From positions 155,547,900 through 155,611,899 of the forward strand of contig OY757013.1 in assembly GCA_963580285.1 (NCBI GenBank): a DNA stretch of 64,000 bases, given 5' to 3'. The stretch's first letter is position 1; every line of letters starts with the position of its first letter. The notes beneath the pieces were generated by a model that was given only the letters and a program-made list of their open reading frames with translations, made no database searches and was not told the DNA's origin. This DNA is from Lucinisca nassula. Its lineage: Eukaryota > Mollusca > Bivalvia > Lucinida > Lucinidae. This document shows positions 1 to 10,681 of this stretch, piece by piece. The position numbers were made by a program, and so were the translations under genes.

Positions 1-59
1 TTTAAATTTTCAGTGCAAAATTTTGTATATAAAAAGTGATCCCTATCAAACTTTGAGTA

Positions 60-135
60 GTATATATAAGAAAAATATATTGGATTTTCATCAGAAAAAT
101 GGCCAGTTTGGAGATGTGAAAAAAATCATGAAAAA
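60..135. repeat. HpM MITE fragment (right arm)
   Basis: The stretch reading 'ataagaaaaatat', 'ggattttcatcagaaaaatgg' and 'ttggagatgtgaaaaa' matches the right arm of HpM copies at 7.5-7.65 kb and 14.45-14.5 kb. The central palindrome is missing, so this is a decayed or truncated copy at the window edge. Confidence 0.45.
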
Positions 136-1267
136 CGACGTGACTCGTACGTCCTACTTCAGAATTTAATGGAGTCGGGGGCCTCGTTCAAAAAAGGTTG
201 TACGACTGATTTTCATCGTATCAATCATACGACCAAAAATGTCTTTCAAGAAACAAAATCCGGTTTCAAAAAAAGTATCGTATCGTGCCATCTACGATGA
301 AATCCACGGTCACTTTAGACCACTGGTAGAACAAATATTCACAAATTTAATTTTCAATGTTCGCGCAAGTATTAAAATTTATTCAACAATATTCGTACCG
401 ATTTTCTTAGTTAAATATTAAGTTGTACTGTAGATAAATTAAAAACAATAGACCTACCATCATTTTCAAGCATGTTTCTGATCAACGAGAATCGTACGAT
501 TTTCGTAGAGTGGAAACATTAAACGTAGGAGAGGGAATCAATTGTTTTTACCTCTTAACACAAAGGCATTGTGTGTTCCTAACCTTCTGAAATAATGGCC
601 GCTGTTCTTGTTTCAAGGCGAAGGAGTTATCTTGCTCTAGAAAGAGTCTTTAAGGATAGAGCCAACTTAATCTATCGTTTAAGGGCCAAGGAATTGATCT
701 TGAGGTACAGATTAAGCAGATAGTGTATTTTAGATCTGACGCTTCTCTGCCACTGGCTGCTTCCAACGAGAAGTTGCAGATTTGCATGGTATTTCAATGT
801 CCTCTGTTTAAAGATGTATTTGCTACAGCCACGAAAATGAAAGATTATATAAATCCGGAGCAATTTCGAAAAGTAAAAGCAATGTAGGCCGAGAGTACAT
901 TACAGATCTTCTAGCAGTAGAGTTAAAACAAAAGTAGGTGAGCTACAACACTCCCCCAAACTCGCCAATTATACAGCTACATGTAACAATTGCTCTACGC
1001 TTCAATGCCACTGGCTGCTTCGAACGAGAAGCTGCAGATTTGCATGACATTTTATTATCCTCTGTTTCAATGTGTATTTCAAGTGTGTCGCAAGCTATAG
1101 CCGTAAAAGTGAGAGATGTTCGAAAGACAGCATGGCGGTTCTGAGCCTGCCAAGGCAAATTCTCAAATTTCTCAAATTCGTGAATATGAAAAACTAAAAA
1201 GGAATAGACTTACTCGGTCCAAGGCCAAGTTGTGCAAAACTAATGACATCGTAAGCTAAACTGTCAA
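136..1267. other. Unassigned AT-rich interval with one diverged direct duplication
   Basis: No supportable gene. A segment of about 80 bp containing 'ccactggctgcttc', 'acgagaag' and 'gcagatttgcatg' occurs at 738-822 and again at 994-1081 in the same orientation, diverged by scattered substitutions. Short frames covering it on both strands show no recognisable protein. The palindromic 8-mer CGTACGAT recurs near 490 and at 2065-2105. Confidence 0.5.
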
Positions 1268-1547
1268 GGGCCTTCGGCCATCGAGGATTGAAGAAATAGA
1301 ATGTGCTGCATGGCGATTCCACGCAGAGCTGAAACTTACCGTACATGAGAGCCGGTAAATCGCCTTGAAGGACTAAGGTTGCCCAGATAAAGTGGTGCAC
1401 ATAATGCATAAAAGCCCTATTGGTTTCACTTGGTGGCAGGGTTTGAGATGTCATTTTATCTCATTGTCACACCAATTTGGAAGCAGTGTCTTCAAAATGA
1501 CCTAAATAGTGTTGACGGGAACGTTAAACCTCAAATCAAACAAACAA
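1268..1547 (+). repeat. SINE-A copy, diverged
   Basis: SINE-A in sense orientation: head 'ttgaagaaatagaa', body 'cacgcagagctgaaac' and 'ccctattggtttca', tail 'gttgacgggaacgttaaacc' followed by a CAAA-rich end. It is clearly more diverged than the copy at 1716-2010. Confidence 0.75.
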
Positions 1548-1715
1548 AGCTAAAGATTCGTGACAGTTTCAAACATTAAGATCACAACTGCGTCAGTACT
1601 TTGGTGTGAAAAGAAGAATGAGAAACTTTTGCTTGCCAACTCATTTAACCAGCAATCTTCGCCAACAATGCTTTGAACAACGGGGACCCTGAAAACCCCT
1701 AACGCCAATGTTTGC

Positions 1716-2010
1716 AAGCCCCCGCCCATTGGGGCTTGAAGAAATAGATAGGCTGCATGATGCTTCCACGCAGAGCTGAAACCGACCAACACACGAGTAC
1801 TGGTAAACCGCTTAGAGGATCTGAGCCTGCCCAGGCAAAGCGGTGCGATTCGGACCGTCCATGCTTATAGACCCTATTGGTTTCATTGGGCGACAGGGCT
1901 TGATATGTCATTTCATCTCAATGTCGGGTAAAAGTCCCACAAAATTGGAAGTAACGTCTCCAAAATGACCTTTCTAGTGTCAACGGGGACGTTAAACCTT
2001 AAATCAAACA
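1716..2010 (+). repeat. SINE-A copy with 15-bp target-site duplication
   Basis: Near full-length SINE-A (about 295 bp), starting in the C-rich head 'cccccgcccattggggcttg' and ending 'gttaaaccttaaatcaaaca'. It is flanked by aacgccaatgtttgc (1701-1715) and aacgccaatgtttac (2011-2025), a 15-bp duplication with one mismatch. That is the mark of LINE-mediated retroposition and fixes both ends of the element. Confidence 0.88.
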
Positions 2011-2139
2011 AACGCCAATGTTTACGATCGATTGTACGACTTAATTAAGTCTACAATTTATCCTAGGAGAATCGTACGATTTGTACGATGGATCGTACGA
2101 TTTGTTTGTTTGAAAGAGGCGCAAGGTTGTGATGTCATT

Positions 2140-5100
2140 TTTAGCTCACCAGAGCCGAAGGGCTCCGGGGGAGCTTATAGGATAGGCAGTTGTCCGTCGT
2201 CGTCTGCGTCGACTGTGTCGTCTGTGTCAGCGTCGTCTGCGTCGTCTTCGTCAACATTTTCAAACGACATCTCCTCTGAAGCCACTGGGCCGATTCAGCC
2301 CAAATTTCATCTGTAGCATCCTTGGGCAGGGGGATTGAAAGTTGGTGTTTTTAATGAAAATCGGCTCATTAGTTTGGTTGCTATGGCAACTTAGAGTTTC
2401 CATAGACTTATAATGGGGAAAATAGAAAAATGGCATTTGCTACCAAGCCTCTGCAGATATTTTGACAAAACTTTCATAGAAATGTTTCAAAGGTAATCTT
2501 CTATCTGCCGTATGATTTTAGGCCTTCTGCTCATTTTTATTGGTAACCATGGAAACCAAAGTGCAAAAAAATAGACAAAAAATACTTAAAAAATCATCTC
2601 CTCAGAAACCATATGCTCTAGCAGGCTGAGACTTTATGAAAATATTCGTCATATTTGCCTTTATAGGTTTTGTGTTTTTTTTTTTTTTTTAAATTTGACC
2701 TTTTAGTTTTGTTGCTATGAGTTTCCATTGACTTATAATGGGGAAAACTGAAAAATGGCATTTACTGCCAAGTCATTGCAGATATTTTGACAAAACTTAC
2801 ATAAACATGTTCCTTGTGTAAACTTCTCTCAGCCATATGCTTTTATGTCAACCTGGGGGTCCCCTAGGTTGTGCCAGGGCCATGCTCCGCCCCCTCCACT
2901 TCATAAAATGCCTTATATCTCAGAAACCTTACAGATCCCAACCCTTAATCCATATATATTCTTGTTCCTTATGATAAGATGCATTAAGTGAAACCAACCT
3001 GGGGGTCCCCCGGGATGTGCCGGGGACATGCCCTGCCCCCTCTTTTCCATAAAATGCCATTAATCTCAGAAAACATTCAGATCCCCACCCCTAAACTATA
3101 TATATTCTTGTTCCTTATGCTAAGATGCATTAAGTGACACCAACCTGGAGGTCCCCCGAGATGTGCCGGGGACATGCCCCACCCCCTCCACTTCATAAAA
3201 TGCCATAATCTCAGAAACCATACAGATCCCTACCCCTAAACTATATATATTCTTGTTCCTTATGCTAAGATGCATTAAGCGACACCAACCTGGGGGTCCC
3301 CCGGGATGTGCCGGGACCATGCCCCCCCCCCCCCTCCTCTTCATAAAAGGCCAAATATTCCAGAAACCTTACAAGTCATTGCAGATATTTTGACAAAACT
3401 TACATAAACATGTTCCTTGTGTAAACTTCTCTCAGCCATATGCTTTTATGTCAACCTGGGGGTCCCCTAGGTTGTGCCAGGGCCATGCTCCGCCCCCTCC
3501 ACTTCATAAAATGCCTTATATCTCAGAAACCTTACAGATCACAACCCTTAATCCATATATATTCTTGTTCCTTATGATAAGATGCATTAAGTGAAACCAA
3601 CCTGGGGGTCCCCCGGGATGTGCCGGGGACATGCCCTGCCCCCTCTTTTCCATAAAATGCCATTAATCTCAGAAAACATTCAGATCCCCACACCTAAACT
3701 ATATATATTCTTGTTCCTTATGCTAAGATGCATTAAGTGACACCAACCTGGAGGTCCCCCGAGATGTGCCGGGGACATGCCCCATCCCCTCCACTTCATA
3801 AAATGCCATAATCTCAGAAACCATACAGATCCCTACCCCAAAACTATATATATTCTTGTTCCTTATGCTAAGATGCATTAAGCGACACCAACCTGGGGGT
3901 ACCCCGGGATGTGCCGGGACCATGCCCAACCCCCTCCTCTTCATAAAAGGCCAAATATTCCAGAAACCTTACAAGTCATTGCAGATATTTTGACAAAACT
4001 TACATAAACATGTTCCTTGTGTAAACTTCTCTCAGCCATATGCTTTTATGTCAACCTGGAGGTCCCTTAGGTTGTGCCAGGGCCATGCTCCGCCCCCTCC
4101 ACTTCATAAAATGCCTTATATCTCAGAAACCTTACAGATCCCAACCCTTAATCCATATATATTCTTGTTCCTTATGATAAGATGCATTAAGTGAAACCAA
4201 CCTGGGGGTCCCCCGGGATGTGCCGGGGACATGCCCTGCCCCCTCTTTTCCATAAAATGCCATTAATCTCAGAAAACATTCAGATCCCCACCCCTAAACT
4301 ATATATATTCTTGTTCCTTATGCTAAGATGCATTAAGTGACACCAACCTGGAGGTCCCCCGAGATGTGCCAGGGACATGCCCCACCCCCTCCACTTCATA
4401 AAATGCCATAATCTCAGAAACCATACAGATCCCTACCCCTAAACTATATATATTCTTGTTCCTTATGCTAAGATGCATTAAGCGACACCAACCTGGGGGT
4501 CCCCCGGGATGTGCCGGGACCATGCCCAACCCCCTCCTCTTCATAAAAGGCCAAATATTCCAGAAACCTTACAGATCCCCCGCCCTAAACCATATATATT
4601 CTTGTTCCTTATGATAAGACACATTCAGTGACACCAACCTAGGGGTCACCCAGGGTGCTCTCGGGCCATGCTTCACCCCTTTACTTCACTAAAGACCATA
4701 TATCTGAGAAACTCGGACCATGCCCAACCCCCTCCTCTTCGTGAAAAGCCAAATATTCCAGAAACCTTACAGATACCCACCCCTAAACCATATACATTCT
4801 TGTTCCTTATGATAAGAGACATTCAGTGGCACCAACTTAGGGGTCACCCAGTGTGCGCCCGGGCCATGCTCCACCCCTTGACTTCACAAAAGACCATATA
4901 TCTGAGAAACTGTTCAGAGCCCCACCCCTAAACCATATATATTCTTGTTCCTTATGATAACACCCAATTAATGACACCAGCATGCGGGTCCCCCGGGGTG
5001 CCACAGGCCATGCCCCACCCCTTTTCTTCATTAAAATCGATATATCTCAGAAACCGTTCAGATCCCCACCCCTAAACGATATATATTCTTGTTCCTTATG

Positions 5101-6193
5101 ATAAGACACAATCAGTGACACCAGCTTGCAGGTCCCCCCGGGATGCCACAGGCCATGCCCCACCCCTTTACTTCATTAAAATCCATATATCTCAGAAACC
5201 GTTCAGATCCCCACCCCTTAACCATATTTATTCTTGTTCCTTATGATAAGACTCAACTTCATAATAGGCCATAAATCTCAGAAACCATTCAAATCCCCAT
5301 CCTATAATCACATCTATTCTTGCTCATTGTTATTAGACACATTCAGTCACCCCGTCTTTGGGGATCGCAGGGGCCATTTTCTCTCCCTGCAACTTCATAA
5401 AAGTGCCTCATATCTCAGAAACCATTCAGATCCCCACCGTTTAACCGTATATACTATTGGTCCTTATGATAAGACTTATTCATTGATAACAATCTTGGGC
5501 TTTTCTGGGATCTGTCATGCCCGATTCCCTCCATTGCTTAAACGGCCTTATATCTCAGGAACCATACATATTCCCACTGATAAACCATATATGTCTTTGT
5601 TCCTTTTGATAAGACGCATTTAGTGACACCAACCAGGGCTCCATTGGGTCCATGCCCTGATCTCTCTACGTTATAAAACACCTAATATTTCAGATACAGT
5701 CCACGTGGGTGCTCATTTGGGTATGGGGTTTGTTTGGGAGACTTTATAATTGTCATAATAAAATCATATCATGTTATAATACATGGCTGCTATTGGGCGG
5801 TGTCCACCTGAGCACTGGTCTGTGAACTTTGGCTCTTTGGTTTGTTTGCTATGCCAAGTTATGAGTTTCCATTGTCCTATAATGGGGAAAATTGAAAAAT
5901 GACATTAATGCCTTTCAAGATATTTTGTCACACTTTCATGGCAATGTTCCTTTAATAATGTTCTTTTTTGGCCTATTTGTTGCCACAGATGGGAAATTGT
6001 CAATTGTCATCTGTTGTTCTGCAACAACACATTCAAGCGACATCGAATCTAAAGCCACGAGGCTTATTGGGTCCAAATTTTATCTGTAGCATCCTAGGGC
6101 ACAGGGCTTCCATGGTTAATTAAAATACATTGCTGCCAGTGGGCAGTGCCCCCCTGAGCTCTGGTGAGCATTGTGGCCAATGGGCCTCTTGTT
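2140..6193. mobile_element. PRL (pearl/HINE-like) element with internal satellite array
   Basis: The left tip at 2141-2178 holds AGCTCACCAGAGC and a hairpin GAGCC-gaag-GGCTC, followed by a GTCGTCTGCGTC-type microsatellite (2190-2260). The right tip holds the inverted counterpart GAGCTCTGGTGAGC (6156-6169) and a small GGCC-aatg-GGCC hairpin (6176-6185). Sub-terminal blocks are repeated at the two sides: 'gccactgggccgattcagcc' and 'catctgtagcatcc' near 2280-2330 match 6050-6100, and 'gtttccat..actTataatgggg' occurs at 2393, 2724 and 5865. A long tandem array lies between. Left hairpin, microsatellite, core tandem repeats and right hairpin is the layout known for bivalve pearl elements and Helentron-derived HINEs. 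The class assignment is inference. No protein is encoded, so it would be non-autonomous. Confidence 0.65.
2838..5700. repeat. Satellite array: ~145-bp monomers with 600-bp higher-order repeat
   Basis: The marker 'cttgttccttatg' recurs at 2961, 3107, 3252, 3564, 3710, 3855, 4601, 4799, 4944, 5088 and 5233, usually 144-146 bp apart. Segments starting 'agtcattgcagatattttga' at 2771, 3374 and 3974 define three nearly identical units of 603, 600 and about 600 bp. Each unit contains three monomers plus a longer spacer. From about 4570 onward the monomers are more diverged and shorter, fading by 5700. Proline/glycine-rich frames on the minus strand repeat with the array and are artefacts. Confidence 0.85.
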
Positions 6194-6204
6194 TTACAAA
6201 CTGG

Positions 6205-6300
6205 CTGACCGTTTTGAAATCGTGTAGGCCCTGACCAGACGTCTGATCTGGGCCTGTACTGTTTGCCAACGCCCTGTTATGGATTGTCCCGTATACAATC
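6205..6300. repeat. Degenerate TTTGCCAA-type palindrome
   Basis: 'GGCCctgaccAGAC..gtcTGATCTGGGCC' followed by 'tactgtttgccaac' is a degraded copy of the inverted repeat seen cleanly at 19921-19993 and 29142-29216. Confidence 0.5.
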
Positions 6301-6393
6301 AAGAATGTAACGCTTCCACTAAAGTCCGATCAGAGTGGGTCATGCATATTCTCGACCTGTTCATGCAAATTTCATACAATGATCTTGAAAACT

Positions 6394-6404
<11 letters not shown>

Positions 6405-6424
<20 letters not shown>

Positions 6425-6440
6425 GTGGTGGTGGGGAAGG
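6405..6440. repeat. GT/poly-G low-complexity run
   Basis: A (GT)n stretch passes into an uninterrupted run of about 18 G and then GGT repeats. The glycine-rich frames here are artefacts. Confidence 0.9.
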
Positions 6441-6559
6441 GTGTATAGAGAACCGAGTAGTTATTCAATCAAAACATGGACAGCACTTGCGGGTCGATTT
6501 GCCTATGAACTTAGGTTCTGAAATTAGACTTCTACTGTTTAGTTCTTGTACTTTCGGCA

Positions 6560-6745
6560 AATAGTGTAGACTCTGATCAGACACTGCGTTATACAAATAC
6601 ATGTAGTGTGGACCCTAAACATACGCCGCGTACTGCGGCGTCTGATCTAGACTTGCACGCGAACAGTGTGGTGCCTGATCAGACGCTGCGCTCGGTGGCG
6701 TCTGAACTGGGCTTACTCTGTTTGCCAATGACCCGTATACCAGAC
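6560..6745. repeat. Clustered degenerate palindromes (TTTGCCAA family)
   Basis: Repeated motifs 'gtgtagactctgatcagac', 'gccgcgtactgcggcgtctg' and 'gcctgatcagacgctgcg', ending 'tctgtttgccaatg'. At least two overlapping copies of the family palindrome are present, with no other content. Confidence 0.5.
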
Positions 6746-6774
6746 TTGTCCCGTACACCAGATTTGTCCCCTAC

Positions 6775-6958
6775 ACCTCTAAAATATAGATTGTTGGTAC
6801 TCGTTAGAACCGCCTCGATGAGGCGGTTCTAAGGAGTACCAAAAATATATATTTTGAGCAGAAATAAGAAAAATATCACAATTTTTCATCTTTAAATTTT
6901 CCTTTTTTCGGTGGTAAAGTTTGGAATGTATTTTAATGGGCGTGTTTTCGGAATGCAT
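6775..6958. repeat. HpM hairpin MITE, right half plus centre
   Basis: Central palindrome GAACCGCCTC-ga-TGAGGCGGTTC at 6808-6831 with flanks 'ttggtactcgtta' and 'taaggagtacca'. The right arm carries 'gagcagaaataagaaaaata' and ends in a form of GGCGTGTTTTCG (6939-6950). The left arm is mostly missing. Confidence 0.75.
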
Positions 6959-7189
6959 GGTCAGCGATAACCATGTGAGCAAAAGCAAGCGAGAAGCTTC
7001 TGTAGTTAGTGCATTTGAATCGATTGATAAACAAAAAAACATACACACGTTCTTAGATGCGTACGTAGGGACAAACGTAGGCGATTCTAAGGATTCTCTT
7101 GCAGCGCCCGTGGGTCGATTGTCTTTGACTGTAGGCTGGAAAAAATGTCCTCAACAAGGATTTTACCCTTACATTCTTGCACTGTTAGC

Positions 7190-7250
7190 AAACAGCGTAT
7201 ACTCTGAGCATGCGGCGTCTGATCTGGGTCAACACTGTTTGCCTAACCTA
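7190..7250. repeat. Half palindrome, TTTGCCAA family
   Basis: 'gcaaacagcgtatactctga' and 'gcggcgtctgatctgggtca' ending 'acactgtttgcc' make a diverged copy of the internal palindrome of TTAA-C MITEs. Confidence 0.5.
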
Positions 7251-7267
7251 ACATCATGATTCATGTC

Positions 7268-7745
7268 CAGTTTCTTTAGATAACCCTCTTTTACGTAACA
7301 CATATTGCGGCGTCTCATCTGCGTCTACACTGTTTGCCAAACCCAGCATATGATTCCAGTTCAGATTCTCATCACATGAACAAGTCCGTAAAATGAAGAC
7401 CCCCTTATACCTCACTTATATAGAGAAAACTGGGGTTTACGGGGGTATATACTATTTTTCTTATTTTTGCTCCATGACATAGGTTGTTGGTACGCGTTAG
7501 AACCGCCTCAATGAGGCGGTCCTAACGAGCACCCACAACCTATGTTTGAAGTATTTTTAATAAAAATATCAAGGATTTTCATCATAAAAATGACCATCTT
7601 GGAGATGTGACAAATGCACTTTGTCGCACGGTTGTGTTATCGTAATGTTTAGATAACCCTCTTTTACGTAGCACAAATTGCGGCGTCTCATCTGAGCCTA
7701 CACTGTTTGTCAACCCAACACATGATTCCAGTCCAGATTCTTTTG
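7268..7745. repeat. ~95-bp direct repeats flanking an HpM MITE
   Basis: 7268-7365 and 7648-7745 are two direct copies starting 'tttagataaccctcttttac' and containing 'gcggcgtctcatctg' and 'acatgattccag'. They differ at only a handful of positions, and the HpM copy at 7372-7650 lies exactly between them. The duplication could predate the MITE or have arisen by unequal exchange around it. Confidence 0.75.
7372..7650. repeat. HpM hairpin MITE, near full length
   Basis: Left end 'catgaacaagtccgtaaaat', inner arm 'actggggtttacgggggtat', central palindrome GTTAGAACCGCCTC-aa-TGAGGCGGtCCTAAC flanked by 'acataggttgttggta' and 'cacccacaacctatgt', right end 'gcacggttgtgttatcgtaa'. It encodes nothing. 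Confidence 0.85.
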
Positions 7746-7973
7746 ATAACCGTCCTTACGCAATACTTTGACCTCACAGCGATAGGATTAGCGCGGCTAT
7801 TTTCTATTAACATTTCTTAGCCGGATTTCCTACGAGTCAGTGATAGTTACGTGGACTAAAGCACAGAAGACCTACTTGTTCTTAGTAACTTTTTTGGTTA
7901 TTAACAAACAATCGGCCCAAAAGTAAAAATAAAAAAAAAATCATCTGAAAAGACGCCATATAAAAGACGCCAT

Positions 7974-8195
7974 ATAAGGGAATGGGAACACCTTCGGGAG
8001 AGGCAAAACATGCAAAAGAATTGTTGTCTCACATGTCAATAGGGGTCAACTCTTAAGGAAAATAATTCGGTCCTGGTGACATCCCTTTTTAAGTGGGATA
8101 GAGCTTATAGAAAAGTTAACAGGAAGTCCCAAAAATTAAAGACTTCCCTTTGAAAAATGGTGTAAAAATCTGCCAGGTGTTCCCATTGCCGTTAA
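7974..8195. repeat. TTAA-G MITE (copy 1)
   Basis: Starts ATAAGGGAATGGGAACACC and ends GGTGTTCCCATTGCCGTTAA, so the tips are inverted repeats next to TTAA-like targets. The interior shares 'catgtcaataggggtcaact' and 'gagcttatagaaaag' with the copies at 16.8, 47.8 and 63.8 kb. TTAA targeting is typical of piggyBac; PIF/Harbinger with a TAA target is the alternative. Confidence 0.75.
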
Positions 8196-8469
8196 TGTTA
8201 TACATCACAGCATTATGGCAACGAAAAGTTAGGAATTCAAAGAAGATAAAAATATAACAAAATGAAGAAACCATTTATCAAGTGCCATTGATTCTACGGA
8301 CACCGAGAATTTCGAAGACCAAGCTTTTTTCAACGTTGGACGACCTGTGAGCATTTCAAGGCATCAGGGGTCAGTTTCGAATCACTTGTTTGCGGTGAAC
8401 CTTTTCAAACATAATTTAGTAGTAAGGGTTGCTCATCGAAATTGTGCGGATATTTTGCTAAAGCGGGGG

Positions 8470-8620
8470 TAAAAGTAAGTAAGTAAGTAAGTAAATAGTT
8501 TATTTAACGAGGGTGACCCAATTTGTTTACCCAATCTTTCTTGGGGCCCTCAAAACATGACATGTACATTAACAGTCATATTATCAAAGTACAATGCAAG
8601 AAACACTATTAATACACATT
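8470..8620 (-). repeat. LINE 3' end with (TTAC)n tail
   Basis: Read on the minus strand it gives 'gagggccccaagaaag', 'gggtcaccctcgttaaataa' and then a TTAC tail. The same signature, in the other orientation, ends the segment at 61125-61245. A GGGCCTC...GTCACCCTC hairpin followed by a short-repeat tail is typical of CR1/L2-group LINE 3' ends. No coding part remains. Confidence 0.6.
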
Positions 8621-9590
8621 ATTCAAAATTTCAAAATGAAGAAATTAGAGAGAGAGAATGAGAGATGGAGTGATGTCTTCTGGTGGTTTTAGGCCGTTCC
8701 ATGCCGAAAATCGCCATAGATCATGATCAACGCTTCTTGTTGAATATTCTGCATAAACTCTCGGACCCATTGATGGGTCCGAGATAAACTGTAGCACCTA
8801 TATAAGAGCATCCCAATTCTATTAAAGCGCTAACCATGAATATCATTAAGGTGTATTTACTTAGGCTAGGCTGTCAATCTAGGAAACTTAAGATAACGTG
8901 CAATTATTGTCTTCTCAGCTTCAGCCAATGTCGACATATTGTCACAGAGCGTTATTTGAATCTCGTAGACCTTCTGGTGTAGCCGTTTACCGTCTATTTA
9001 GCAGCCGTTTAATAATTGCATACGCGTGCTCCGGGCCTATCGGAACAGGGGCTCAGCCTCAGTGCCGGTCGGCCTGGACATGCCTTAGATAAACTACAGT
9101 TCCGATATGTCGGGACGTCCCTCGGCTATGCGTCGGTTCCGATCGATTAGAACACCGCAACATGTAGTGTATGGCTTGAATCTGTTTGGTTCACAAATCC
9201 CCGTCTTAAACAGATTCGGTTCGGTTCCGATATGCCCGGTATTTCAAGCGCTGGATCGAAAGAATCGAAATCAAACCTATGAAAGGATATTCCAGCCACC
9301 AAAGAACGCTAGACCAACGCCGGGCCGGTATAGACGTCAGCCTGACGCTGGGCCGCTGTTCTGTGCTGGATGGATTTTAATCTGGCAAAGATGTGCTTTC
9401 CTGATGTTAATGTTTTGAAGCAGAGCATTTTGCAATCTGAATAGCGGTCTTGAAGGATTAATGGAGCATAAATCCTTCACAATCCAATAATTGCATGAAT
9501 GAGTCTTAACTTCATTAAGCGCATTGCGTTAGTTCTTGTTCTCGAAACGCACGCATTGTAGAAACAAAAGAAATACAGTAAACTTCCTTT
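8621..9590. other. Unassigned interval
   Basis: No repeat relationship or protein recognised in about 970 bases. A perfect 11-bp-arm palindrome, CTCGGACCCAT-tg-ATGGGTCCGAG, lies at 8759-8782. Frames of 64 and 103 residues in 8.9-9.4 kb have no recognisable motif and are probably chance. Confidence 0.5.
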
Positions 9591-9772
9591 ATTAAGAACT
9601 CCTTTGGGACTGTTCAAAAGTGGTCTAACGAGTACCCACAATCAATATAATAAATAATTATATTCTGAGCAGGAATAATAAAAATATCACCATTTTTCAT
9701 GATAAAATCTTCATTATTTTTTTCGGCGACAAAGGTTGCAATGCATTTGCATAAGCGTGTTTTTGTAATAGG
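9591..9772. repeat. HpM MITE, right half
   Basis: 'ggtctaacgagtacccacaa' is followed by 'gagcaggaataataaaaata', 'tttttttcggcgacaaagg' and the terminal 'gcataagcgtgtttttgtaa'. The left half is missing. Confidence 0.65.
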
Positions 9773-10165
9773 GTCTACTGACAATCAGTCCAGTCAAAAC
9801 GCTCCGTAACATTTGCTTTCAAAATGGGGACTGACTGCCATTGCTTCCTCTGTTTGAAAAACAACATCAAGAAAAAAATGCATGTTCATATTGTACTTGC
9901 ACTTCCGTCCGCGTACGCATGCTCGTTGGGTATGGCCGCTTACCTGTGACAGCATAAAATTGTAATACATTAGAAATTGACCCGCACCAACGCGGGATAT
10001 AGGTGGATGCAAATACAATGTATAGGCGTTTGGTTTAGGTTGGAGCTGGACGACCCAGTCAAAACTATCAAGCATATTCGAATCGTTCAGTTTACCTAGC
10101 CGCTCTTAGAAACCTGTGTTGACAGAATGCATAAGCGGTTAACCGGTACAGTTAAACTTCTGTAT
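9773..10165. other. Unassigned interval
   Basis: About 390 bases with no recognised repeat or coding motif. A 93-residue minus-strand frame shows no family signature. Confidence 0.4.
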
Positions 10166-10180
10166 TTCCATCATGGCGCG

Positions 10181-10405
10181 GGCCTCCGTGGCCTAGTGGT
10201 TAAGAGCGCTGACTCTTGATCATTAGGTCTCTCACCGCTGTGGTTCGAGCCTCGCTCGGGTCACATGTGAGACGACAAGTTCTGCAACGGAAGGTCAGGT
10301 GGTTTTTCTCCGGGTACCCCGGTTTTCGCCCACCTCTGATTAACGATCGGCTCGATATGAGTGAAATAATCTTGAAAGGGCCGTAAAACCAAAACCAAAA
10401 AAAAA
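10181..10405 (+). repeat. SINE-T: tRNA-headed SINE with target-site duplication
   Basis: The head contains an A-box-like TGGCCTAGTGGTTAAGAG (10189-10206) and a B-box-like GGTTCGAGCC (10242-10251), the pol III promoter pair of a tRNA. The body runs 'gttctgcaacggaaggtcag', 'ttctccgggtaccccgg', 'aatcttgaaagggccgtaaa' and ends in an A-rich tail. Flanks ttccatcatggcgcg (10166-10180) and ttccatcatggcacg (10406-10420) are a 15-bp duplication with one mismatch. Copies lie at 16139 and 16961, and a 3' fragment at 44520. Confidence 0.92.
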
Positions 10406-10410
10406 TTCCA

Positions 10411-10681
10411 TCATGGCACGTGAACAAGTCCGTGAAATGAGTACCCACCTAAACCCGACTCTGGGGTTTACGGAGATAAACATTATTTTTTCTTATTTCT
10501 GCTCTAAAACATAGGTTGTAAGTTCTCGTTAGAACCGCCTCAATGAGGCGGTTCTAACCAGCACCTACAACCTATGTTTGCTGTAAAAATAAGTACACTT
10601 TCACAGATTTTCATCTGAAAAGTAGCCATTTTGTGGATGTGAAAAATGCACTATGTTGCACGGGTGTGTTATCGTAATGCG
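10411..10681. repeat. HpM hairpin MITE, near full length
   Basis: Left end 'cacgtgaacaagtccgtgaa', central palindrome GTTAGAACCGCCTC-aa-TGAGGCGGTTCTAAC with 'acataggttgtaagttctc' and 'agcacctacaacctatgt', right end 'gcacgggtgtgttatcgtaa'. SINE-T is inserted at its left tip, so the MITE was there first. Confidence 0.88.

Noticed and set aside
2838..4570. CRISPR array
   Set aside because: Repeats of 145 and 600 bp without variable spacers in a eukaryotic context; it is a satellite.
3120..5031. Repeated minus-strand frames (KRRG...VPAHPGG type)
   Set aside because: They repeat in register with the satellite units and have no protein family signature.
10186..10255. tRNA gene
   Set aside because: It is the head of SINE-T: three copies share the full 225-bp body, A-rich tail and target duplications.
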